Shown one piece after another: positions 1 to 9,359 of a DNA stretch of 64,000 bases. Location: assembly GCA_027484145.1 (NCBI GenBank), contig JAIXUH010000002.1, positions 372,001 to 436,000 on the forward strand, in the 5' to 3' direction. Origin of the DNA: Rhodobacter sp. GTDB taxonomy: Bacteria > Pseudomonadota > Alphaproteobacteria > Rhodobacterales > Rhodobacteraceae. Each line of letters starts with the position of its first letter. The first letter of the stretch is position 1. The translations under genes and the position numbers were made by a program. The notes beneath the pieces were generated by a model. It did no database searches, was not told where the DNA came from, and worked only from the letters and a program-made list of their open reading frames with translations.

Positions 1-69
1 GATGGTGGTTACGGGGCGATTGTGCGGGCGATGCAGGCCGACCGTCCAAGCCATGCATCTGATGCATAG
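1..69 (+). CDS. C-terminal end of an unidentified protein (partial)
   Basis: Frame 1 is open from the window edge to a TAG at 67-69, encoding about 22 residues (DGGYGAIVRAMQADRPSHAS...). It is on the same strand as lpdA, 76 bases upstream of it. It is too short to identify. In related genomes lpdA lies near 2-oxoacid dehydrogenase subunits, but nothing in this stub supports such a role, and the open frame could be chance. Confidence 0.3.
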   Translation, partial: DGGYGAIVRAMQADRPSHASDA

Positions 70-145
70 GCCCCCGGCATAGCCTGCGTTGCTTGATTTC
101 GAAATATAGTTTAATGCCAAACTACTTTTTCTGAGGGAGGGAAAG

Positions 146-1543
146 ATGGCTGCCCAAGGCTTTGACGTGATCGTGATCGGTGCAGGACCGGGGGGCTATG
201 TGGCCGCCATCCGCGCGTCGCAACTGGGCCTGAAGGTGGCCATTGTGGAACGTGAACATCTGGGCGGTATCTGCCTGAACTGGGGCTGCATCCCGACCAA
301 GGCGATGCTGCGCAGCGCCGAAGTCTTTCACCTGATGCACCGGGCCAAGGAGTTCGGGCTGGGGGCGACGGGCATCAGCTATGACCTGCCGGCCGTCGTC
401 TCGCGGTCGCGTGGCGTTGCGAAACAACTGTCGGGCGGCATTGGCCATCTGATGAAAAAGAACAAGGTCACGGTGTTTATGGGTGCCGCGACGCTGCCCA
501 AGGCAGGTACGGTTTCCGTCAAAACCGACAAGGGCACGGAAGAGCTGACCGCGCCCCATATCATCCTTGCCACTGGCGCGCGTGCCCGCGAACTGCCGGG
601 GCTGGAGGCGGATGGCGATCTGGTCTGGTCCTACAAGCACGCTTTGGTGGCCAAGCGGATGCCAAAGCGGCTGCTGGTGATCGGGTCGGGTGCCATCGGG
701 ATCGAATTTGCCAGCTTCTTCAACACGCTGGGCGCCGATACGACGGTGGTTGAAGTCATGGACCGTATTCTTCCGGTCGAGGATGCCGAGATTTCGGCCT
801 TTGCCAAGAAATCCTTCCTGAAGCAGGGCATGAAGATTCTGGAAAAGGCGGCCGTCAAGAAACTGGATCGCAAGCCCGGCGTGGGCGTGACCGCGCATAT
901 CGAAGTGGGCGGCAAGGTCGAGACGCAGGATTTTGACACGGTCATTTCCGCCGTCGGCATCGTGGGCAACGTCGAAAACCTTGGGCTAGAGGCTTTGGGC
1001 GTCAAGATCGACCGCACCCATGTGGTCACGGACGAATTCTGCCGCACCGGTGTGCCGGGGCTTTATGCGATTGGTGACATTGCGGGTGCCCCGTGGCTTG
1101 CCCACAAGGCCAGCCACGAGGGCGTGATGGTGGCCGAGTTGATCGCGGGCAAGCACCCGCATCCGATCAAGCCGGGCAGTATTGCCGGCTGCACCTATTG
1201 CCAGCCGCAGATTGCCTCGGTCGGGATGACCGAAGCCAAGGCGAAAGAGGCGGGGTTCGACATCAAGGTTGGCCGCTTCCCCTTTATCGGCAACGGCAAG
1301 GCCATTGCGCTTGGCGAAAGTGAAGGTCTGATCAAGACGATTTTCGATGCCAAGACGGGCGAGCTTTTGGGCGCGCATATGGTGGGGGCCGAAGTGACCG
1401 AGCTGATTCAGGGCTATGTCATCGGGCGCGCGCTGGAGACGACCGAGGAAGATCTGATGAACACGGTCTTCCCGCACCCGACGCTGTCAGAAATGATGCA
1501 CGAGGCCGTGCTGGACGCATACGGCCGCGCGCTGCACTTCTAG
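146..1543 (+). CDS. lpdA: Dihydrolipoyl dehydrogenase (E3)
   Basis: A 465-residue flavoprotein that reoxidises dihydrolipoyl groups of pyruvate/2-oxoglutarate dehydrogenase complexes with NAD+, in the cytoplasm. Visible features are the N-terminal FAD fold GAGPGGYVA (about 12-20), the redox-active CLNWGC disulfide (Cys43/Cys48), a second nucleotide fold GSGAIGIEF, the AIGDIAG FAD motif, and the C-terminal interface HPTLSE with catalytic His444 and Glu449. Length is normal. The start has a strong GGGAGGG site at about 135. An AT-rich stretch at 98-130 probably holds the promoter. Its stop shares bases with the stop of the next gene on the opposite strand. Which dehydrogenase complex it serves cannot be told from this window. 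Confidence 0.96.
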   Translation: MAAQGFDVIVIGAGPGGYVAAIRASQLGLKVAIVEREHLGGICLNWGCIPTKAMLRSAEVFHLMHRAKEFGLGATGISYDLPAVVSRSRGVAKQLSGGIGHLMKKNKVTVFMGAATLPKAGTVSVKTDKGTEELTAPHIILATGARARELPGLEADGDLVWSYKHALVAKRMPKRLLVIGSGAIGIEFASFFNTLGADTTVVEVMDRILPVEDAEISAFAKKSFLKQGMKILEKAAVKKLDRKPGVGVTAHIEVGGKVETQDFDTVISAVGIVGNVENLGLEALGVKIDRTHVVTDEFCRTGVPGLYAIGDIAGAPWLAHKASHEGVMVAELIAGKHPHPIKPGSIAGCTYCQPQIASVGMTEAKAKEAGFDIKVGRFPFIGNGKAIALGESEGLIKTIFDAKTGELLGAHMVGAEVTELIQGYVIGRALETTEEDLMNTVFPHPTLSEMMHEAVLDAYGRALHF

Positions 1544-2016
1544 TAATCCAGATCGCCCGCGCCGCAGGTGCCAAGCTGGTTTGCCAGCATGCGCATCATC
1601 ACCGCGTCGCGCATCAGGCCGTGTGCCTGCAAGAAATCGGCCTGCACATGATAGGCTTCTGCCTCGAGCGCGGCGGGGCAAGGCACGGATTTATCCTTGC
1701 CTGCCCGATACTGCGCGGCATGCACCAGTTCGTGCAGCAGATAGCTTTGGCCGACGACGCTGTTCAGATCCAGATCCGGAGCAAGGTCGATGCGCCCGCT
1801 GCCGGGATGGTAGGCCCCGGCCTGAGACCGGGCCAGACCTGCCTCGACCGGAATGGCAAAGCCGATGGGGGGGCACGATGGTGCTGCCGGGATTCCGGTT
1901 GCCGCCGCAACGGTCATCTCCAGCTTCTGTGCAAGAGTGCAGGCAAGCATGGCTTTGTCGGTGCCAGCCTGCGCAGGCGCGCTGAAAGTGACAAGAAACA
2001 GCCATAAAACCTTCAT
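1540..2016 (-). CDS. Secreted HELVH-motif putative metallopeptidase (DUF6647-like)
   Basis: About 158 residues from the ATG at 2016, where an N-terminal signal peptide (MKVLWLFLVTFSAPAQA) begins; an upstream in-frame start would add 13 hydrophilic residues and is less likely. The mature protein carries HELVHA, an HExxH zinc-binding motif, and a later Glu-rich helix (LEAEAYHVQADFLQ) that could give a third ligand. I recognise it as resembling the small conserved DUF6647 family; no substrate is known. Four Cys residues suggest periplasmic disulfides. The gene is tail-to-tail with lpdA, the stop codons overlapping in the palindrome CTAG. Confidence 0.7.
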   Translation of the reverse strand: MKVLWLFLVTFSAPAQAGTDKAMLACTLAQKLEMTVAAATGIPAAPSCPPIGFAIPVEAGLARSQAGAYHPGSGRIDLAPDLDLNSVVGQSYLLHELVHAAQYRAGKDKSVPCPAALEAEAYHVQADFLQAHGLMRDAVMMRMLANQLGTCGAGDLDY

Positions 2017-2109
2017 GTGATGACGATACGCTGTCATCAAATTATTGCAAAACATTTACGCCGCGCGCGGCTTGCGGCAGGTGGGGCAAAAGAATAGCGT
2101 CGCGCGGCC

Positions 2110-3288
2110 ATGGTCCTGCGCGCATCTTCGCCCCTCATCATCATTCTGCTTTGGTTCGCGGGCCTTGGGGCGGCTGCGCAGTTTGGCAAGATTTCCGTGT
2201 TGTTCGAACAGCTTGGCGTGCATTATGCGGGCCAGTCTGCCGTCGCCATGGGGCTGATCGTTTCTATCGTCGGGGTGGTTGGGCTGGTGTTTGGCACCAC
2301 TGCGGGGCTGGTGATCGCCCGGATCGGGCCGCGACTCGCCATCGTGACGGCGCTGGTCATGGGGGCGGCGATGTCGCTTTTTCAGGCATTGTGGCTACCC
2401 TATCCGCTGATGATTCTGACCCGCGTCGTCGAAGGCGTGTCACATCTGGCCATTGTTGTGGTCGGGCCAACCATGATCGCGGGCCTTGCCAGCGAACGGT
2501 ATCGCGGTTTGGCGATGACCCTGTGGTCCAGCTTCTTTGGCGTCACCTATGCAGCGTTGGCGCTGTTGGCCCCTTGGGTGATTGTACGCTTTGGCGAAAG
2601 CGGAGTGTTTGTCGGGCACGCCGGGTTCATGGCTGTGGTCGGGGTGGGGCTGGCGCTGATTCTGCCCCCTGATCCAAAGGCTGACGGGGTGGCGCGCAAG
2701 GGAGGGCTGTGGGCGCAGCATGTGGAAATCTACGCCTCGCCACGGCTCTCGGCCCCGGCTATGGGATTTTTCTGCTATACATTTCTGTATGTTGCGGTTT
2801 TGACGCTGCTTCCGCCGGAAATTCCTGTGGCGCAGCGCGCGCTTGCCGCAGCGGGTATGCCGCTGATGTCCATCGCCGTGTCGCTGACCCTTGGCGTCTG
2901 GCTGTTGGGCCGGATGCGGGCGGTCAATCTGGTGCAATGGGGCTATGCGGTGTCGGCCCCGGCCTTTGTGCTGCTGGCGATTGGCTGGGGAGATGGCTGG
3001 CTGATGACGCTGGCCGGGTTCTGGCTGTCCAGTGCCTTGGGGCTGGTGCAGGGGGCAAGTTTCGCGTCGATCCCCGAACTGAACGCGTCCGGCGATGACC
3101 GGGCGCGGGCGGCGGGGGCCATTGCACAACTGGGCAACCTTGGCACCACCACCGGAACTCCGGTTCTGGCGGCAGTTCTGGCGGCAGCAGGGCCTTGGGG
3201 CATGGCTGGTGTTGCGGTGGCCGCTGCCGTGCTTGGCATTGGCCTGCACGCCATGCAGGCGCAACGGCGTCAGGCCCGCTCGACCTGA
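2110..3288 (+). CDS. MFS transporter (CynX/NimT-like)
   Basis: 392 residues with about 12 predicted membrane segments and the usual central hydrophilic break (DPKADGVARKGGLWAQH, about 192-208). It belongs to the major facilitator superfamily by its helix pattern and the Gly-rich loop after TM2 (TTAGLVIARIGPR). The substrate is unknown; cyanate/nitroimidazole-type and multidrug carriers look similar. No good Shine-Dalgarno precedes the ATG at 2110, so the start is not certain, although hydrophobic sequence begins within ten residues. The 3' end overlaps the convergent rhodanese gene by 19 bases. Confidence 0.85.
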   Translation: MVLRASSPLIIILLWFAGLGAAAQFGKISVLFEQLGVHYAGQSAVAMGLIVSIVGVVGLVFGTTAGLVIARIGPRLAIVTALVMGAAMSLFQALWLPYPLMILTRVVEGVSHLAIVVVGPTMIAGLASERYRGLAMTLWSSFFGVTYAALALLAPWVIVRFGESGVFVGHAGFMAVVGVGLALILPPDPKADGVARKGGLWAQHVEIYASPRLSAPAMGFFCYTFLYVAVLTLLPPEIPVAQRALAAAGMPLMSIAVSLTLGVWLLGRMRAVNLVQWGYAVSAPAFVLLAIGWGDGWLMTLAGFWLSSALGLVQGASFASIPELNASGDDRARAAGAIAQLGNLGTTTGTPVLAAVLAAAGPWGMAGVAVAAAVLGIGLHAMQAQRRQARST

Positions 3289-3644
3289 CCGCCTGCGGCG
3301 TGCCAGTCGGCAAAGCCGCCAACGTTGTGCACCTGATCATAGCCCAAGGCCTGCAACGCACGCACCGCCATGCCGGACCGGCCCCCGGATGCGCAGTAGA
3401 CGGCAATCGGCAAACCGGCAGGCAATGGGCAGTCGGGGGCCGCCGGATTGGCACGAAGTGACACAAGCGCGAGCGGAATATGATGCGCGCCCTTGGCCTT
3501 GCCTGTGGCGCGCAGTTCGGTTTCTTCGCGCACATCGATTAGGGCCATTCGGCCTTCGCTGACGGCGGTCATGACGTCGCGCAGCGATGGCGCGTGCGAG
3601 GCGGGGTTTGGGCGGAGGTCGTTCAGCATGGCGTGTCCAGTCAT
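3270..3644 (-). CDS. Rhodanese-domain protein (single domain)
   Basis: 124 residues from the ATG at 3644 (an ATG at 3629 is also possible; the longer open frame lacks homology at its N-terminus). One rhodanese fold: LIDVREETEL near 35-44 and the active-site loop CASGGRS with catalytic Cys84, closing with NVGGFADWHAAGG. The loop length is that of sulfurtransferases, not Cdc25-like phosphatases. It probably moves sulfane sulfur in the cytoplasm. It is convergent with the MFS gene and divergent from uvrA, with an AT-rich promoter region upstream. Confidence 0.85.
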   Translation of the reverse strand: MTGHAMLNDLRPNPASHAPSLRDVMTAVSEGRMALIDVREETELRATGKAKGAHHIPLALVSLRANPAAPDCPLPAGLPIAVYCASGGRSGMAVRALQALGYDQVHNVGGFADWHAAGGQVERA

Positions 3645-3659
3645 ATTGGGATGTGCTTT

Positions 3660-3682
3660 ATATATAGAATAAATTGAATGTG
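3660..3682 (-). promoter_or_regulatory. AT-rich promoter/operator upstream of rhodanese gene
   Basis: A strongly AT-rich block, ATATATAGAATAAATTGAAT within 3659-3680, stands out in GC-rich DNA 15-35 bases upstream of the rhodanese ATG. It contains two GAAT direct repeats nine bases apart. Persulfide-sensing ArsR regulators (BigR/SqrR) often use AT-rich sites at rhodanese genes, but I cannot match a defined consensus. It may simply be the -10 region. Confidence 0.3.
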
Positions 3683-3755
3683 TAAAGGGGTGTTCCCCCG
3701 ATGACGCACCACAATCTGCCCGATCCTTGGCCGCGATGCGCATTTTGCTGCGTTT

Positions 3756-3770
3756 GTTTACTTTATGTTC
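3756..3770 (+). promoter_or_regulatory. SOS box (LexA operator) of uvrA
   Basis: GTTTACTTTATGTTC fits the alphaproteobacterial LexA direct repeat GTTC-N7-GTTC with one mismatch in the first half (GTTT). It lies 65 bases upstream of the uvrA ATG, where a LexA site is expected. Confidence 0.7.
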
Positions 3771-3834
3771 TCACTTCTTCATTGGAGACTCGGGCGTTTC
3801 CCTCTATCTGTGACATTGGGTTTTGAGGTGTGAC

Positions 3835-6693
3835 ATGGCCGAGCAGAAGTTCATCGAAGTGCGTGGCGCGCGGGAACACAACCTGAAGGGCGTGGACGTC
3901 GATATTCCGCGCGATCAGTTCGTGGTCATCACAGGGTTGTCCGGGTCGGGCAAGTCGAGCCTCGCCTTTGATACGATCTATGCCGAAGGTCAGCGGCGCT
4001 ATGTCGAAAGCCTGTCGGCCTACGCGCGGCAGTTTCTGGACATGATGGGCAAGCCCGATGTGGACCACATCAGCGGCCTGTCACCCGCCATTTCCATTGA
4101 ACAAAAGACCACCAGCAAGAACCCGCGTTCGACCGTTGGCACGGTGACCGAGATCTATGACTATCTGCGCCTGTTGTTCGCGCGCGTCGGCACACCATTC
4201 AGCCCCGCCACGGGCCTGCCGATCACGGCCATGCAGGTGCAGGACATGGTCGATGCCGTGATGGCGATGGAAGAGGGCACCCGCGCCTATCTGCTGGCGC
4301 CCATCGTCCGGGACCGCAAGGGTGAATACAAGAAAGAGTTTCTGGACCTGCGCAAGCAAGGCTTTCAGCGCATCAAGGTCAACGGTACCTTCTACGAGTT
4401 GGAAGAGCCCCCCGTTCTGGACAAGAAGTTCCGCCACAACATTGATGTGGTCGTTGACCGGATCGTGGTGAAGGAAGGCATCGAGACTCGGCTTGCCGAC
4501 AGTTTCCGCACCGCACTGAACCTTGCCGAGGGGATTGCCGTGATTGAAACGGCGCCGGCAGAGGGCGAACCCGAGCGCATCACCTATTCCGAGAAATTTG
4601 CCTGCCCCGTCTCCGGCTTTACGATTGCCGAGATCGAGCCGCGGCTGTTTTCGTTTAACGCGCCCTTCGGGGCCTGCCCGGTCTGCGATGGCCTTGGGAT
4701 GGAGTTGTTTTTTGACGAACGCCTTGTGGTACCGGACCAAGGCCTGACGCTGATGCAAGGGGCCATCGCGCCATGGGCCAAATCAAAAAGCCCGTACTTT
4801 ACCCAGACCATCGACGCTTTGGCCAAGCACTATGATTTTGACAAGAAAAAGAAATGGAAAGACCTGCCCGAAGCGGTGCAGCAGGTGTTCCTCTATGGCT
4901 CGGGCGGCGCTGAGATCGACTTTCGCTATGACGAGGGTGGCCGCGTCTATCAGGTACGGCGCGTGTTCGAAGGTGTCATCCCGAACATGGAACGGCGCTA
5001 TAAAGAGACTGACAGCACCTGGAGCCGCGAGGATATGGAGCGGTTCCAGAACAACCGCAACTGCGGCAGTTGCCAAGGCTATCGTCTGAAGCCCGAGGCT
5101 TTGGCCGTCAAGATTGCCGGGCTGCACATCGGTCAGGTGGTGCGCATGTCAATTGCCGAGGCGCATGAGTGGATCGGGTCGGTGCCACAGACGCTGGGCA
5201 CGCAAAAGAACGAGATTGCCCGCGCCATCCTGAAGGAAATTCGCGAACGCCTTGGATTCCTTGTGAATGTCGGCCTGAACTATCTGACGATGAGCCGCAA
5301 TGCCGGCACGCTTTCGGGTGGGGAATCGCAGCGCATCCGTCTGGCCAGCCAGATCGGTTCCGGGCTGACGGGCGTGCTTTATGTGCTGGACGAACCCAGC
5401 ATTGGCCTGCACCAACGTGACAACGACCGTCTTTTGACGACGCTGAAACGGCTGCGCGATACTGGGAATTCGGTGCTGGTGGTTGAGCATGACGAAGACG
5501 CGATCCGCGAGGCGGATTATGTGTTCGACATGGGGCCGGGGGCGGGCGTGCATGGCGGCACGGTTGTCGCCCATGGCACACCCGCGCAGATCGCGGCCGA
5601 CCCGGCCAGCCTGACCGGGCAGTACCTGTCCGGCGCGCGTGAGGTTGCCGTGCCGAAGTCGCGGCGCAAGGGCAATGGCAAAAAGCTGACGATCGAGGGC
5701 GCCACCGGCAACAACCTCAAGAACCTGACCGTCGATTTTCCACTGGGCATGTTTGTCTGCGTGACGGGGGTGTCGGGGGGCGGCAAATCCACGCTGACCA
5801 TCGAGACCCTGTTCAAAACGGCGGCGACAAAGCTGAACGGCGCGCATGAAACACCTGCGCCGTGCGAGACGATCCGCGGGTTCGAACATCTGGACAAGGT
5901 GATCGACATTGACCAGCGCGCCATTGGCCGCACGCCACGGTCAAACCCCGCCACCTATACCGGGGCGTTTACCCCGATCCGCGACTGGTTCGCCGGTCTG
6001 CCCGAGGCCAAGGCTCGCGGCTATCAGTCGGGGCGGTTCAGCTTTAACGTCAAGGGCGGGCGGTGTGAGGCCTGTCAGGGTGACGGTGTTCTGAAGATTG
6101 AGATGAACTTTCTGCCCGATGTTTATGTGACCTGCGAAACCTGCAAGGGGCATCGCTATAACCGCGAGACGCTGGAAGTGAAGTTCAAGAACAAGAACAT
6201 ATCCGACGTTCTTGATATGACATGTGAAGAAGCGCAGGTGTTCTTTCAGGCGGTGCCAGCGATCCGCGAAAAGATGGATGCGCTGTGCCAAGTTGGGCTT
6301 GGCTACATCAAGGTGGGGCAGCAGGCCACGACTCTTTCGGGCGGCGAGGCGCAAAGGGTCAAGCTGTCCAAGGAACTGTCACGCCGCGCGACTGGGCGCA
6401 CACTGTATATTCTGGATGAACCGACCACCGGCCTGCACTTTGAAGATGTCCGCAAGCTGTTGGAGGTGCTGCATGAATTGGTCGAGCAGGGCAATACGGT
6501 CGTGGTGATTGAGCATAACCTTGACGTGATCAAGACGGCCGACTGGATCATCGACATTGGCCCGGAAGGCGGCGATGCCGGTGGAGAAATCGTGGCGCAA
6601 GGCACGCCCGAAGCGATTGCCAAGGTAGAGGGCAGCCACACCGGGCGTTATCTGAAAGACATGCTGAAGCCAAAGCGTGTGGCAGCCGAATAG
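3835..6693 (+). CDS. uvrA: Excinuclease ABC subunit A
   Basis: 952 residues, the usual UvrA length. It is the DNA damage-recognition ATPase of nucleotide excision repair, acting as a dimer with UvrB. Two ABC modules are visible: Walker [14 protein letters not shown] near 40 and SGGGKST near 650, signatures [12 protein letters not shown] and [16 protein letters not shown], and D-boxes DEPSIGLH and DEPTTGLH. Zinc modules show as CPVCDGLG and CEACQGDG...CETCKGH. The ATG at 3835 is chosen over an in-frame TTG at 3823 because GAGGTG (3825-3830) sits at correct spacing for the ATG. A LexA-type box upstream indicates SOS control. A strong hairpin follows the stop. Confidence 0.98.
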   Translation: MAEQKFIEVRGAREHNLKGVDVDIPRDQFVVITGLSGSGKSSLAFDTIYAEGQRRYVESLSAYARQFLDMMGKPDVDHISGLSPAISIEQKTTSKNPRSTVGTVTEIYDYLRLLFARVGTPFSPATGLPITAMQVQDMVDAVMAMEEGTRAYLLAPIVRDRKGEYKKEFLDLRKQGFQRIKVNGTFYELEEPPVLDKKFRHNIDVVVDRIVVKEGIETRLADSFRTALNLAEGIAVIETAPAEGEPERITYSEKFACPVSGFTIAEIEPRLFSFNAPFGACPVCDGLGMELFFDERLVVPDQGLTLMQGAIAPWAKSKSPYFTQTIDALAKHYDFDKKKKWKDLPEAVQQVFLYGSGGAEIDFRYDEGGRVYQVRRVFEGVIPNMERRYKETDSTWSREDMERFQNNRNCGSCQGYRLKPEALAVKIAGLHIGQVVRMSIAEAHEWIGSVPQTLGTQKNEIARAILKEIRERLGFLVNVGLNYLTMSRNAGTLSGGESQRIRLASQIGSGLTGVLYVLDEPSIGLHQRDNDRLLTTLKRLRDTGNSVLVVEHDEDAIREADYVFDMGPGAGVHGGTVVAHGTPAQIAADPASLTGQYLSGAREVAVPKSRRKGNGKKLTIEGATGNNLKNLTVDFPLGMFVCVTGVSGGGKSTLTIETLFKTAATKLNGAHETPAPCETIRGFEHLDKVIDIDQRAIGRTPRSNPATYTGAFTPIRDWFAGLPEAKARGYQSGRFSFNVKGGRCEACQGDGVLKIEMNFLPDVYVTCETCKGHRYNRETLEVKFKNKNISDVLDMTCEEAQVFFQAVPAIREKMDALCQVGLGYIKVGQQATTLSGGEAQRVKLSKELSRRATGRTLYILDEPTTGLHFEDVRKLLEVLHELVEQGNTVVVIEHNLDVIKTADWIIDIGPEGGDAGGEIVAQGTPEAIAKVEGSHTGRYLKDMLKPKRVAAE

Positions 6694-6701
6694 GCGTGCC
6701 G

Positions 6702-6732
6702 TGGCCGGGAAGCCGCTAACGGCCCCCGGCCA
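6702..6732. terminator. Strong hairpin between uvrA and DUF2892 gene
   Basis: Arms TGGCCGGG (6702-6709) and CCCGGCCA (6725-6732) enclose a second GCCG/CGGC stem with loop CTAA. It lies between two convergent genes and could end transcription of both. No T-run follows on either strand, so factor-independent termination may be weak. Confidence 0.5.
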
Positions 6733-6736
6733 AGGG

Positions 6737-6946
6737 TCAGGCCTGTTTCATGGGACAGGTCGACATACCCAGGATCGAATAGAGCGGGCAGGTTGACATC
6801 AAGCCCGTGGCCAGCGGCACGACGCCGATCAGTTTGGCCCAGTGCCAAAAGCCCGCGCCCTGATCCAAGAAGAACCATGCCAACAGCGCAAGACCCACGG
6901 CGATGCGCAGAATGCGGTCGATGCCGCCAACATTTGTTTTGAACAT
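6737..6946 (-). CDS. DUF2892 (YgaP-like) small inner-membrane protein
   Basis: 69 residues from the ATG at 6946, which has AAAGGAAA upstream. The typical DUF2892 layout is visible: a conserved start MFKTNVGGIDRILRI, two hydrophobic segments (about 14-30 and 36-54), and the C-terminal pair CPLYSILGMSTCP. Such proteins are often fused or adjacent to rhodaneses or lie beside redox-responsive Crp/Fnr regulators, as here. Biochemical role is unknown. It probably forms a unit with, or is a target of, the Crp/Fnr gene at 7046-7690 on the same strand. Confidence 0.82.
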   Translation of the reverse strand: MFKTNVGGIDRILRIAVGLALLAWFFLDQGAGFWHWAKLIGVVPLATGLMSTCPLYSILGMSTCPMKQA

Positions 6947-7045
6947 GGCGTTTCCTTTCAAGGGTTTGCACCCGAAGTCTCGGGTGCTTCATGAGGAGAG
7001 GTTACCAAGGTCTTTCACCTTGGTCTGTGACCACATCACACAAGG

Positions 7046-7690
7046 CTAGACCAAAGCCGAGGCCAGATGTCGCAGGGCCTCGACATCGCACAGGTCAACC
7101 TCGCCACGTTCGGTGCGCACCCAGCCTTGGCGCGCAAAGGCATCGAGTTGGCGCGTGACCACCTCGCGCGCCGACCCAATCCGCACCGCCAGATCCGCTT
7201 GTGTGGCGACCACGCGACCTTCCTTGTTCAGGTCCAGCAATGCTGCTGCAAGTCGGCTGTCGATCTTGCCGAACGCCACCCGCTCCAGCAGGCGGGTCAT
7301 GTCATGCATGCGGCGGGCAAAGGCCTGCAGAACAAAGCGGCGAAAGGCGGCATCCTGATCCATCAGGTGCAAGAACAAAGGCTTAGGGATCAGGACCACC
7401 TGTGCATCCGTCGCTGTAATGCCTTCGCCGCCATAGGGTTCATCGCCCATCAGGCCGAGGGTCGTCTGCACACAGGACTGACCGGGTTCGACGCTGTAAA
7501 GCAGGATCTCGCGCCCCGTGGGGCCGGTCAGGAACACGTCAATCCGGCCGGAAACGACGATGACAAAGCCATTTGCCGCGTCGCCCGCACGAAACATTAC
7601 CGTGCCTTTGGCAATCAAGCGGCTGTGAAGGGCCGACAGGCTGACCCGCGCCGTAGGGGAAAGGTAAGCAATCGCATCTGACCAGTTCAT
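7046..7690 (-). CDS. Crp/Fnr-family transcriptional regulator
   Basis: 214 residues from the ATG at 7690. An N-terminal cyclic-nucleotide-binding beta-barrel (about 15-125, with GTVMFRAGDAANGFVIVVSG) is followed by a dimerisation helix and a C-terminal winged helix (about 145-210, ATQADLAVRIGSAREVVTRQL). There is no Fnr N-terminal four-Cys cluster; one Cys lies in EPGQSCVQTT and one near the C-terminus, so oxygen sensing by an iron-sulfur cluster is unlikely. The effector is unknown. The DUF2892 gene lies 99 bases downstream on the same strand and is the obvious candidate target. Confidence 0.9.
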   Translation of the reverse strand: MNWSDAIAYLSPTARVSLSALHSRLIAKGTVMFRAGDAANGFVIVVSGRIDVFLTGPTGREILLYSVEPGQSCVQTTLGLMGDEPYGGEGITATDAQVVLIPKPLFLHLMDQDAAFRRFVLQAFARRMHDMTRLLERVAFGKIDSRLAAALLDLNKEGRVVATQADLAVRIGSAREVVTRQLDAFARQGWVRTERGEVDLCDVEALRHLASALV

Positions 7691-7745
7691 GCTGCCCCCC
7701 GCCATTTGAATGCAAGCCTAAGGCGTGATGACGCCGGAAACAAGA

Positions 7746-7769
7746 CAACCGCCCCGATGGGGGCGGTTG
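7746..7769 (-). terminator. Rho-independent terminator of mmsA
   Basis: A perfect 10-bp stem CAACCGCCCC/GGGGCGGTTG with loop GATG, 25 bases beyond the mmsA stop. On the minus strand it is followed by the T-rich TTGTCTTGTTT. Confidence 0.8.
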
Positions 7770-7793
7770 CATGATTTTGCGATGATGCCTTGC

Positions 7794-9293
7794 TTAGTCC
7801 ATCGGCTTGAAGTTCAGGCTTGCGCCTTCCTTGATGCCCGATGGCCACCGCGCTGTGATGGTCTTGGTGCGCGTGTAAAAGCGGAAGGCATCGGGGCCGT
7901 GCTGGTTCAGGTCCCCAAAGGCCGATTTCTTCCAACCGCCGAAGGTGTGATAGGCCAGCGGCACCGGGATCGGCACGTTGATCCCGATCATGCCCACGTT
8001 CACACGGTTCGCAAAGTCGCGCGCCGTGTCGCCATCGCGGGTAAAAATCGCAGTGCCGTTGCCATATTCATGGTCCATGGCATAGCCCAAGGCCTCTTCG
8101 TAGCTTTTGGCGCGGACGGTCGACAGAACGGGGCCGAAGATTTCCTTGCGGTAAATGTCCATGTCCGTGGTGACGTGGTCAAACAGATGCGGGCCGACAA
8201 AAAAGCCGTCTTCATAGCCCTGCAGCTTGAAGCCACGGCCATCGACCACCAGTTTCGCGCCTTGGGCCACGCCCGATTCCACCAGTTTCAGGATATTGGC
8301 CTTTGCCGCAGCCGTGACGACCGGGCCATAATCCACATCGTTTCCAGCGGTATAGGGGCCGACCTTCAGCTTTTCGATCCGCGGGATCAGCTTGGCGATC
8401 AGCGCATCGGCGGTGGCGTCACCCACCGGAACGGCAACAGAAATCGCCATGCAGCGTTCACCCGCCGCCCCATAGCCTGCGCCCACCAGCGCATCGGCAG
8501 CCTGGTCCAGATCGGCGTCTGGCATGATGATCATGTGGTTCTTGGCGCCGCCAAAGCATTGCACACGCTTGCCGTTCGAACAGCCGCGCCCATAGATGTA
8601 TTCGGCAATGGGGGTCGAGCCGACAAAGCCGATGCCAGAGATGATCGGGTTATCCAGAATCGCATCGACCGATTCCTTGTCACCATTGATGACCTGCAGC
8701 ACGCCATCGGGCAGGCCAGCCTCCTGGAACAACTCGGCCAGCATCAGCGGCACCGAAGGGTCGCGCTCGGATGGCTTCAGGATGAAGGCGTTGCCGCAGG
8801 CAAGGGCGGGGCCCATCTTCCACAGGGGGATCATGGCCGGAAAGTTGAACGGCGTGATTCCAGCCGCAACACCAATGGGTTGGCGCATAGAATACATGTC
8901 AATGCCGGGGCCGGCGCTATCGGTGAATTCGCCTTTGAGCATTTGTGGCGCCCCGATGCAGAATTCGATCACCTCAAGCCCGCGCTGAATGTCGCCCTTG
9001 GCGTCGGGCACGGTCTTGCCATGCTCGCTGGACAACACCTCGGCCAGTTTCTGCATGTCGCGGTTCAGAAGGCGCACGAATTCCATCATCACCCGCGCGC
9101 GGCGCTGCGGGTTGGTGGCGCCCCATTTCACCTGTGCGGCGGCGGCATCCGCAGTGGCGGCGTCAAGCTCTGCCTTGGTGGCCAAGGCCACGCGGGCCTG
9201 AACCTCGCCTGTGGCGGGGTTGAACACATCGGCAAAGCGGCCCGATGTGCCTGCGACATGCTTGCCGTTGATCCAGTGACCGATCTCTTTCAT
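7794..9293 (-). CDS. mmsA: CoA-acylating methylmalonate-semialdehyde dehydrogenase
   Basis: 499 residues from the ATG at 9293 (preceded by AAGGGAGG), normal for MmsA. It converts (methyl)malonate semialdehyde plus CoA and NAD+ to propionyl-CoA or acetyl-CoA in valine, inositol and beta-alanine breakdown. An aldehyde dehydrogenase fold is seen, with PFNFPAMIPLWK near 150 and the catalytic-Cys segment GYGAAGERCMAIS near 285. The 'GERCMA' context and the ending LNFKPMD are typical of MmsA rather than generic aldehyde dehydrogenases. It is divergent from a LysR gene with a dyad-rich 99-base spacer, which suggests local control. Confidence 0.93.
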   Translation of the reverse strand: MKEIGHWINGKHVAGTSGRFADVFNPATGEVQARVALATKAELDAATADAAAAQVKWGATNPQRRARVMMEFVRLLNRDMQKLAEVLSSEHGKTVPDAKGDIQRGLEVIEFCIGAPQMLKGEFTDSAGPGIDMYSMRQPIGVAAGITPFNFPAMIPLWKMGPALACGNAFILKPSERDPSVPLMLAELFQEAGLPDGVLQVINGDKESVDAILDNPIISGIGFVGSTPIAEYIYGRGCSNGKRVQCFGGAKNHMIIMPDADLDQAADALVGAGYGAAGERCMAISVAVPVGDATADALIAKLIPRIEKLKVGPYTAGNDVDYGPVVTAAAKANILKLVESGVAQGAKLVVDGRGFKLQGYEDGFFVGPHLFDHVTTDMDIYRKEIFGPVLSTVRAKSYEEALGYAMDHEYGNGTAIFTRDGDTARDFANRVNVGMIGINVPIPVPLAYHTFGGWKKSAFGDLNQHGPDAFRFYTRTKTITARWPSGIKEGASLNFKPMD

Positions 9294-9359
9294 CGAAAGC
9301 CTCCCTTGCTGTTGGCGCACAATAGCCTTGCACAAACGCCAGATACAGGGGCATCATTT

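Noticed and set aside
3823-3834. TTG start for uvrA four codons earlier
   Set aside because: The GAGGTG site overlaps it and fits only the ATG at 3835.
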